Origin: Lachnospiraceae bacterium
GTDB taxonomy: Bacteria > Bacillota_A > Clostridia > Lachnospirales > Lachnospiraceae
NCBI GenBank assembly: GCA_024690425.1
Contig: JAILCT010000151.1
Location: 1 to 17,652 of the forward strand
DNA length: 17,652 bases
Direction: 5' to 3'
The position numbers and the translations under genes were made by a program. This document shows, piece after piece, positions 1-6,153 of the stretch (position 1 is its first letter; each line of letters starts with the position of its first letter). The notes beneath the pieces were generated by a model that was not told the DNA's origin, did no database searches, and saw only the letters and a program-made list of their open reading frames with translations.

Positions 1-1
1 T

Positions 2-1045
2 ACCAAGTACGACGGCAAGAACTATTTCGTTCCCGTTTACAAGGACAATGTTGAAGGATACGACTTCATGTTCCGTAAGGCAGTAGCTGATGAGCACGGC
101 TGGGATACCGCTTCAGTTAAGAAGCTTGCTGATCTTGAGCCCATGCTTGCAGACGCTAAGGCAGACGGTCTTAAGTATCCTTACCTTACACAGAAGACAG
201 CTATGTTCTACAGATGGTACATAAATGACTTCGATTTCTTCACAGCTGATGCAACAGCTAACTGGGTAGCAGTTGACAAGAAGACCAACGAAGTAGTAGA
301 TACAGTTCTTACACCTCAGTATACCGAGTTCTGCAAGCTTATGGCTGATTGGGCAGACAAGGGATATATCTCAGAGGATGATGTAACAAAGACAACAACC
401 GATACAACAACTCAGAGCCAGGATTGGGCAGTTTCTTGGTGGACAGATATCCCGGTTAACGATGAGGCTAACTCACGTTACGGCCAGGATGTTGTAATGG
501 CACCCGCTACTGACAGATGGGCACATTCAACTTCAGCTCTTGGTTCATGCTACTGTGTAACAGCTAACTCAACACCCGAGCAGGCTCAGGCTTGTATCGA
601 TTTCTTAGGCCTTATGTATACAGATTCAAAGCTTGCTGATCTTTATACATTCGGTATCGAAGGCGAAGACTTCACATATGATGCAAACGGACATGTAACT
701 CAGACATCTGAGAAGTACAACCACTCAATGTGGGAGTCAGCATCAGCTACCATCGTTACACCTCTTGACAACGAGCCTGACAACAAGGCAGACCTTTACA
801 AGGACTTCAACGGTGGTGCCAAGACTTCTCCGGCAGCAGGTTTCCGTTTCGACAAGACACCTGTTGAGGCTCAGTTCGCAGCTTGCCAGAGCGTATTTGA
901 TGAGTATGGTTTCGTTCTTGAGAACGGCGGCGTAGCACCCGGCGATGTAGAGTCAACTATCGAAGCTTACCAGGCAGCCCTTGACGAGGCAGGTTATCAG
1001 GATATCCTTGCTGAGTTCCAGAGCCAGTACGATGCATGGAAGTAA
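2..1045 (+). CDS. ABC transporter extracellular solute-binding protein, 3' part (5' end outside window)
   Basis: The reading frame is already open at base 2, so the internal ATG at 68 is not the start; 347 codons are visible and the signal peptide/lipobox end is missing. The aromatic- and Asp-rich sequence (YRWYIND, WAVSWWTDIPVND) and the C-terminal stretch ending in EFQSQYDAWK resemble periplasmic-type lipoproteins of carbohydrate importers that end in a DUF3502-like domain. Its role would be to capture a sugar or oligosaccharide outside the membrane and hand it to the permeases, presumably encoded upstream since none follows. All five Arg codons are CGT or AGA, Leu is almost always CTT and Ile mostly ATC, unlike the AGG/ATA-rich signalling genes downstream, which suggests high expression. 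The substrate cannot be told. No T-tract terminator follows the stop. Confidence 0.85.
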   Translation, partial: TKYDGKNYFVPVYKDNVEGYDFMFRKAVADEHGWDTASVKKLADLEPMLADAKADGLKYPYLTQKTAMFYRWYINDFDFFTADATANWVAVDKKTNEVVDTVLTPQYTEFCKLMADWADKGYISEDDVTKTTTDTTTQSQDWAVSWWTDIPVNDEANSRYGQDVVMAPATDRWAHSTSALGSCYCVTANSTPEQAQACIDFLGLMYTDSKLADLYTFGIEGEDFTYDANGHVTQTSEKYNHSMWESASATIVTPLDNEPDNKADLYKDFNGGAKTSPAAGFRFDKTPVEAQFAACQSVFDEYGFVLENGGVAPGDVESTIEAYQAALDEAGYQDILAEFQSQYDAWK

Positions 1046-1076
1046 GATGACAATATCTTAAAATCATATAGTAAAC

Positions 1077-1163
1077 AGGGACGGTTCCTTGTGTTTCAAT
1101 TGATAAACTTCTGTAATTATGGTATGTTAAACAGGGGTTTTGGGGACACAGGGAACCGTCCCT
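1077..1163. repeat. 18-bp inverted repeat, REP-like, with 51-bp spacer
   Basis: The left arm AGGGACGGTTCCTTGTGT (1077-1094) is the reverse complement of the right arm ACACAGGGAACCGTCCCT (1146-1163) except at one position. A 9-base direct repeat TAAACAGGG lies at 1072-1080 and 1128-1136. The GGGACGGTTCC/GGAACCGTCCC core resembles, from memory, dispersed palindromes linked to Y1/RAYT-type transposases in Firmicutes. No transposase gene is present here, so the origin is inference. No T-tract follows, so it is not a standard terminator. Confidence 0.8.
1100..1128 (+). promoter_or_regulatory. Putative sigma-A promoter for the signalling operon, inside the inverted repeat
   Basis: TTGATA (1100-1105), a 17-base gap, then TATGTT (1123-1128) preceded by TGG, an extended -10 arrangement. 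Transcription would start near 1135, so only the right arm of the repeat would lie in the leader. Read-through transcripts from upstream would contain both arms and could form the hairpin. The match is imperfect at -10, so this remains a prediction. Confidence 0.45.
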
Positions 1164-1187
1164 TATTTATGAAAAGGGAGATTATGT

Positions 1188-3566
1188 ATGGCTGACTGGA
1201 TCATTGTTGTAGATGACGATCTATCCAACCTGCAGGCAGCGGGAACAATACTTAGCCGGAACAATATGCGTGTTACCGCGCTTGACTCGGGACAGGCTCT
1301 TCTTGATTATGTCAGGGAGAACAATGCCCCCGATCTTATCCTTCTTGATATAAACATGCCCGAAATGGACGGTTTCGAGACTCTTAAGAAATACAGGTCT
1401 CTTGAAGAAGAGCTTAACATTACCAAGGTTCCGGTCATATTCCTTACTGCCGATGAAGATACCGCTTCAGAGAGCAGGGGCTTTGACATGGGCGTGTCAG
1501 ATTATATCCGTAAGCCCTTCAATCCCGATGTTCTTATAAGGCGTGTGGAGAACATCGTCAATACGCATGGCCAGATGCTCAGGTTCGAAGAGCAGGCCAA
1601 AACAGACAGGTTAACAGGATTTCTTAACAAGGCCGCCGCGAATGAGCGCATCAGTGAACTGTGCTCCGTTGCGAGCGGCTGTTTATGTGTCATAGATCTT
1701 GATTCTTTCAAGCTGGTCAATGATATATACGGTCATGATACAGGTGATAAGGTACTCAGGTCGTTTGCGGCGATAATGAAGGACAACTTGCCCTTTGCCG
1801 GGACCTTCGGCAGGGTAGGAGGCGATGAATTCCTTATCTTTTGTGAAGGCATGAAGGACGAAGCGGACCTTAAGGCGTATTCTGACAGGATCAATGAGAA
1901 GATGCTTGAAGAAGCCAGGAATATAATGGGAGACCAGATGAGCATCCCTCTCGGAGCTTCGCTGGGTGCCGTAATGGTTCCCGAGAACGGTAATGATTTC
2001 CTTGAGCTGTTCCGGGTTGCGGACAGGGCTCTCTATCAGGTCAAGAGCGGCGGCAAGCATGGATATGCCCTGTATGTCCCGGGCAGCGAGGTCAGTGATA
2101 ATGAGGTCCCCAAGGATATGGACCTTAAGACCCTGTCCCATATACTTGAAGAGAGGAATATCCCCCAGAGTGCCATGTGGATGGGAAGGGAGGCCTTCGG
2201 GAACATCTACAGGTACATGATCCGATATATGGACCGGTATCAGGGAACGGCCTACAAGCTCCTCTTTACAGCCCATATCCCGGCAGGTCAGTACAGCAAT
2301 GCAGAACGTCTTGACATGATGGACCATGTAAGGGTCCTTCTTCAGGAATCACTCAGGAATTCGGACATTATGATGCAGATAGGGGAGAACCACTTCTTCC
2401 TTCTGCTTCCCGAGATCAACGAATACAATGTTGAGAGAGTCATTGAACGTATACATAAGTCATGGCAGGCTGATGCATTCAGCAGCCTGGTGTCACTTAC
2501 GGTTGAGAGCGAATCCATCAATCAGGATCTTCATGAGAACCCCTACAGGGATGAAAACGGCCCCGACTGGGTGGTCGTTGTTGATGATGATATGTCAAAC
2601 CTCACCCTTGTAGGCAATATTCTCAGCAAGAATAACATGAGGGTTACAGCCCTTCAGTCGGGCGAGGACTTACTTGAGTTTATTGCGGACAATGAACCGG
2701 ATCTTATCCTTCTGGATGTCAAGATGCCGGGTATGGATGGCTTTGAGACACTTGCCCGCTTAAGGGACAGGGGAGGAGCGGCCGTCCGCATACCTGTTAT
2801 ATTCCTTACAGCCGACGAGGATGAGGATACCGAGACCAAGGGCCTTGCGCTCGGTGCAATGGATTTTATCAGGAAGCCTATAATTCCCGATACACTTGTA
2901 TTAAGGGTTAAGCATACACTTGAGCTTGTGCTCCTTCAGAATCACCTTACTCAGGAGGTTGAGAAGAAGACTGAGGAGAACGAGAACCTGTCACTCCACA
3001 TAGTCAAGGCCTTAGCGGAAGCGATCGATGCCAAGGATACATATACAAACGGTCACTCGGGACGCGTAGCCGAGTATTCGAAGATGATAGCCGCCAGGGC
3101 GGGCTATTCGGAAGAGAAGCTTAACGACATCTATATAATGGGACTTCTCCACGATGTCGGTAAGATCGGTGTTCCGGATGCTGTCATAAATAAACCGTCC
3201 AGGCTGACAGAGGAGGAATTCTCACTGATAAAGAACCATCCTGTCATGGGAGCAAGGATACTTAAGAATATCAAGGAGATGCCGCAGCTTTCAAGCGGTG
3301 CAAGATGGCATCATGAGAGATATGACGGTAAGGGTTATCCCGATGGCCTTAAGGGGAAGGATATTCCCGAAGAAGCAAGGATCATAGCGGTTGCCGATTC
3401 CTATGATGCCATGACCAGCAGGAGAAGTTACCGTGACCCTCTACCGCAGGATGTTGTAAGGGATGAGATAGTCAAGGGAAGAGGAACCCAGTTCGATCCC
3501 GACTTTGCGGATATTATGCTTAAGATGATTGATGAGGACACAGATTTTGACATGAGGGAGCAGTAA
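1188..3566 (+). CDS. Composite c-di-GMP protein: REC-GGDEF-degenerate GGDEF-REC-HD-GYP
   Basis: This is a 792-residue soluble protein with no membrane segment. REC1 (about 4-125) has the acidic pocket D9-D11 and phospho-acceptor D54. GGDEF (about 135-300) has an intact motif at 211-215, so it should make c-di-GMP, but the usual RxxD inhibitory site is PFAG. Residues about 310-450 look like a second, inactive GGDEF domain with GENHF at 399-403 and RNSD at 390-393, exactly the I-site spacing. REC2 (about 460-580) has D510 and closely copies REC1. A charged linker leads to HD-GYP (about 600-785) with H655-D656, HHE at 708-710 and G716-Y717-P718 intact, so it should hydrolyse c-di-GMP. A GGGAG Shine-Dalgarno site precedes the ATG at 1188. 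The following kinase gene starts two bases after the stop, so the kinases are likely its phosphodonors. Which activity dominates is not visible. Confidence 0.93.
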   Translation: MADWIIVVDDDLSNLQAAGTILSRNNMRVTALDSGQALLDYVRENNAPDLILLDINMPEMDGFETLKKYRSLEEELNITKVPVIFLTADEDTASESRGFDMGVSDYIRKPFNPDVLIRRVENIVNTHGQMLRFEEQAKTDRLTGFLNKAAANERISELCSVASGCLCVIDLDSFKLVNDIYGHDTGDKVLRSFAAIMKDNLPFAGTFGRVGGDEFLIFCEGMKDEADLKAYSDRINEKMLEEARNIMGDQMSIPLGASLGAVMVPENGNDFLELFRVADRALYQVKSGGKHGYALYVPGSEVSDNEVPKDMDLKTLSHILEERNIPQSAMWMGREAFGNIYRYMIRYMDRYQGTAYKLLFTAHIPAGQYSNAERLDMMDHVRVLLQESLRNSDIMMQIGENHFFLLLPEINEYNVERVIERIHKSWQADAFSSLVSLTVESESINQDLHENPYRDENGPDWVVVVDDDMSNLTLVGNILSKNNMRVTALQSGEDLLEFIADNEPDLILLDVKMPGMDGFETLARLRDRGGAAVRIPVIFLTADEDEDTETKGLALGAMDFIRKPIIPDTLVLRVKHTLELVLLQNHLTQEVEKKTEENENLSLHIVKALAEAIDAKDTYTNGHSGRVAEYSKMIAARAGYSEEKLNDIYIMGLLHDVGKIGVPDAVINKPSRLTEEEFSLIKNHPVMGARILKNIKEMPQLSSGARWHHERYDGKGYPDGLKGKDIPEEARIIAVADSYDAMTSRRSYRDPLPQDVVRDEIVKGRGTQFDPDFADIMLKMIDEDTDFDMREQ

Positions 3567-3567
3567 T

Positions 3568-6153
3568 ATGAACGAGAAGGTCATCGAGAGGAACGAACTC
3601 TTTAAAACATCTCACATGGTGATCCTTATTGCATTCACCATATTCTCCGTGATACTTGCCGGAGAATCATTTCTTATGGGCTGGGAGAAATGGGCGCTTA
3701 TACTCCTCTTTTTCTGCATCATAATAAGCTGGACCCTTCATATCAGGCAGATACTTACAGAGAACAACCGCCTGTGGGTCTATTCTTTCTTTATGATGGG
3801 AACATTCTTTTTCTACGGAACCCACGCAACAAGTACATTTGATCTTGCAACGGTAATGGCAGCGGTCATCATACTCTTTACCATGACGGGTATGAAGAAG
3901 ATGATAACCCTCTGCCTAATCACTTATTATCTTACAATGGCTTACGAACTCATATCCATGGTCCGCAGCGGCTATGTATTTGACGGTCTTGAGATAAGCC
4001 GGACCTTCCTCCATCTTGCGGTCATTATGATGATCGGGTGGTTTGCAAGAGTCATAATAGACAAATGGTTAAGGGTACTGGGGAAGTCCATGGAAGAGAT
4101 CGAATTTCTCAAGGATGCGACCAACAGACTGGATGACTTTCTGGCGAATGTATCACACGAGATACGTACGCCGGTCAATGCCGTTGTAGGCCTTTCGGGA
4201 GTATGCATTGAGAAGGACGCCGGAGGAGAACTTACGGAGGACCTTAATTCCATCCTCGAAGCCGGTAAGAGGGTAGGCGAGCAGATAAGCGATATCCTTG
4301 ACTATTCCGAGATAGACCGTAAGATGCTTGTGCGTAATGACGATGATTACATGCTGGCATCGGTTCTGAACGATCTTGTCAACCAGCTAAGGCCGTATAA
4401 ACGCGAGGGGATCGAGCTGGTCATCGATGTCTCTCCCGCGATCCCTGCGATCATGAGGGGCGATGTGGGCAAGCTCAAGAAGATCCTCTGGCACCTTATA
4501 ATGAACGGACTTAAGTATACTTCAGAGGGCGGTATATATGTAAGGATCGACTCGATCGAGGAGAAATACGGGATCAACTTAAGGGTGGAGGTTACCGACA
4601 CGGGCATGGGCATGACACCTTCCGAGCTTGAGAGGGTGTCCGAGCGCTTCTACCAGGCTGATTCGGGCAGGTCTAGACAGGGCAGCGGCCTGGGCCTGGG
4701 AATGCCCATAGTAAAGGGCTTTGTGGCGTCAATGGGAGGCTTCATGACGATGGAGTCGACCAAGGGTATGGGGACCACGGTCAGGGTTTCGATCCCTCAG
4801 GGTGTTGTCGACGGGGAGGGATGTATGTCCCTTACGAACAGGCAGAACCTGTGCCTTGGTGCATATCTCCACTTTGACAAGTATCCCGATCCCAATGTAC
4901 GTGAATACTACAACCGTATGGTCAGCAACATAGTCCACGGACTGGGCGTGCAGATGCACAGGGTTGATAACATAGACAATCTTAAGAGGCTGGTATCGTC
5001 TGTAAATCTTACCCACCTCTTTATCGCGGAAGAGGAATACGGTACCGATCCCGGTTATATAGAGAAGCTTGCTGATGAGCTCATAGTCGTGGTAGTGGCT
5101 GATACAGGCTTTAAGCTGCCCGAAGGTTCAAAGGCCAGGATAATGGAGAAGCCTTTCTACTGCTTCCCTGTTGTAACCGTCCTTAACATGGAGCTTGGTG
5201 ATGAGGAGAGCCAGGTTAAGATGAAGTGTCCGGGCCTTGAGGCGCTGGTCGTTGATGACGAACCCATGAACCTTACGGTTGCCAAGGGGTTATTCAGGGG
5301 CTACGGAATGAATGTCACGACCGTATTGTCTGGCCAGGAAGCCATTGACATATGCAGGGAAAGAACATTCGGAATAATCTTTATGGACCATATGATGCCC
5401 GGCATGGACGGAATAGAGGCAATGAAGGCCATACGTGCCCAAAAGGGCGCAAAATCAAGGGAGATGCCGATCATTGCCCTTACTGCCAATGCGGTATCAA
5501 CCGCAAAGGAGATGTTCTTATCGGAAGGATTTGACGGCTTTGTGAGCAAGCCGGTTGAAATAGCCGACCTTGAGAGGGTATTAAAGCGGGTGCTGCCTTC
5601 GTCGGTAATAGAGTATGAGAAGGTATCCGGAGAGAAAGCAGAAGGAGACAATATCTATTCATCCCTTAAAAAAGCAGGCATCGATACGGGAGCAGGCCTG
5701 CGCTATTCCCAGAGGGACAAAGAACTCTATCATACCCTGCTTAAGCAGTACATAAAGGAAGCTAAGATCAAGCAGGAGAAGATAAACGAATACTACAAGA
5801 ATAAGGATTATAAGAACTATGAGATCCTGGTACATGCGCTGAAATCGACTTCAAAGATGATAGGAGCCACACAGCTTTCGGAAAAAGCCAAAAAGCTTGA
5901 AGACCTTGCAAAGGCCGGAGGAAGCGGTATCACCGGCGAGATGCATGATGCCATGATGGGCATGTACAAAAAAATAGCGGCAGCTATCATGAATTCCGTT
6001 GAGACAGACGAGAAGGAAGCCCCGGCATCCAGTGAGGCTCAGGCTGAGAAAACAGCAAAGACCGGTGTGCTTGAATTTGCACCCTCAAGTGAGAAGAAGG
6101 GACCGATAGTGCTGGAATTCACCCCGGATGATAAGGAAGGGGGGCTTAACTGA
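3568..6153 (+). CDS. Membrane hybrid histidine kinase: 6TM-HisKA-HATPase-pseudoREC-REC-Hpt
   Basis: The protein has 861 residues. About five or six hydrophobic segments lie between 15 and 165, with no large extracellular loop. A short helix leads to HisKA with H197 in SHEIRTP. The ATPase domain has N313 in the N-box, DTGMGM and GSGLGLG. Residues about 428-541 look like a receiver without a phospho-acceptor: AEE stands where the Asp belongs, though Lys528-Pro is kept. A true REC follows (about 557-675; D607, K661), then Hpt with H756 in HALKS. The route should be H197 to D607 to H756, then on to another receiver, plausibly D54 or D510 of the preceding protein. The C-terminus carries two VLEF[A/T]P motifs (834-839, 848-853). 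The start is two bases after the previous stop and uses GAGGGAG inside that gene's end, implying translational coupling. The signal sensed is unknown. Confidence 0.92.
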   Translation: MNEKVIERNELFKTSHMVILIAFTIFSVILAGESFLMGWEKWALILLFFCIIISWTLHIRQILTENNRLWVYSFFMMGTFFFYGTHATSTFDLATVMAAVIILFTMTGMKKMITLCLITYYLTMAYELISMVRSGYVFDGLEISRTFLHLAVIMMIGWFARVIIDKWLRVLGKSMEEIEFLKDATNRLDDFLANVSHEIRTPVNAVVGLSGVCIEKDAGGELTEDLNSILEAGKRVGEQISDILDYSEIDRKMLVRNDDDYMLASVLNDLVNQLRPYKREGIELVIDVSPAIPAIMRGDVGKLKKILWHLIMNGLKYTSEGGIYVRIDSIEEKYGINLRVEVTDTGMGMTPSELERVSERFYQADSGRSRQGSGLGLGMPIVKGFVASMGGFMTMESTKGMGTTVRVSIPQGVVDGEGCMSLTNRQNLCLGAYLHFDKYPDPNVREYYNRMVSNIVHGLGVQMHRVDNIDNLKRLVSSVNLTHLFIAEEEYGTDPGYIEKLADELIVVVVADTGFKLPEGSKARIMEKPFYCFPVVTVLNMELGDEESQVKMKCPGLEALVVDDEPMNLTVAKGLFRGYGMNVTTVLSGQEAIDICRERTFGIIFMDHMMPGMDGIEAMKAIRAQKGAKSREMPIIALTANAVSTAKEMFLSEGFDGFVSKPVEIADLERVLKRVLPSSVIEYEKVSGEKAEGDNIYSSLKKAGIDTGAGLRYSQRDKELYHTLLKQYIKEAKIKQEKINEYYKNKDYKNYEILVHALKSTSKMIGATQLSEKAKKLEDLAKAGGSGITGEMHDAMMGMYKKIAAAIMNSVETDEKEAPASSEAQAEKTAKTGVLEFAPSSEKKGPIVLEFTPDDKEGGLN

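Noticed and set aside
1683..2327. 214-codon open frame on the minus strand
   Set aside because: Antisense to the GGDEF regions of a clearly coding gene; no motif.
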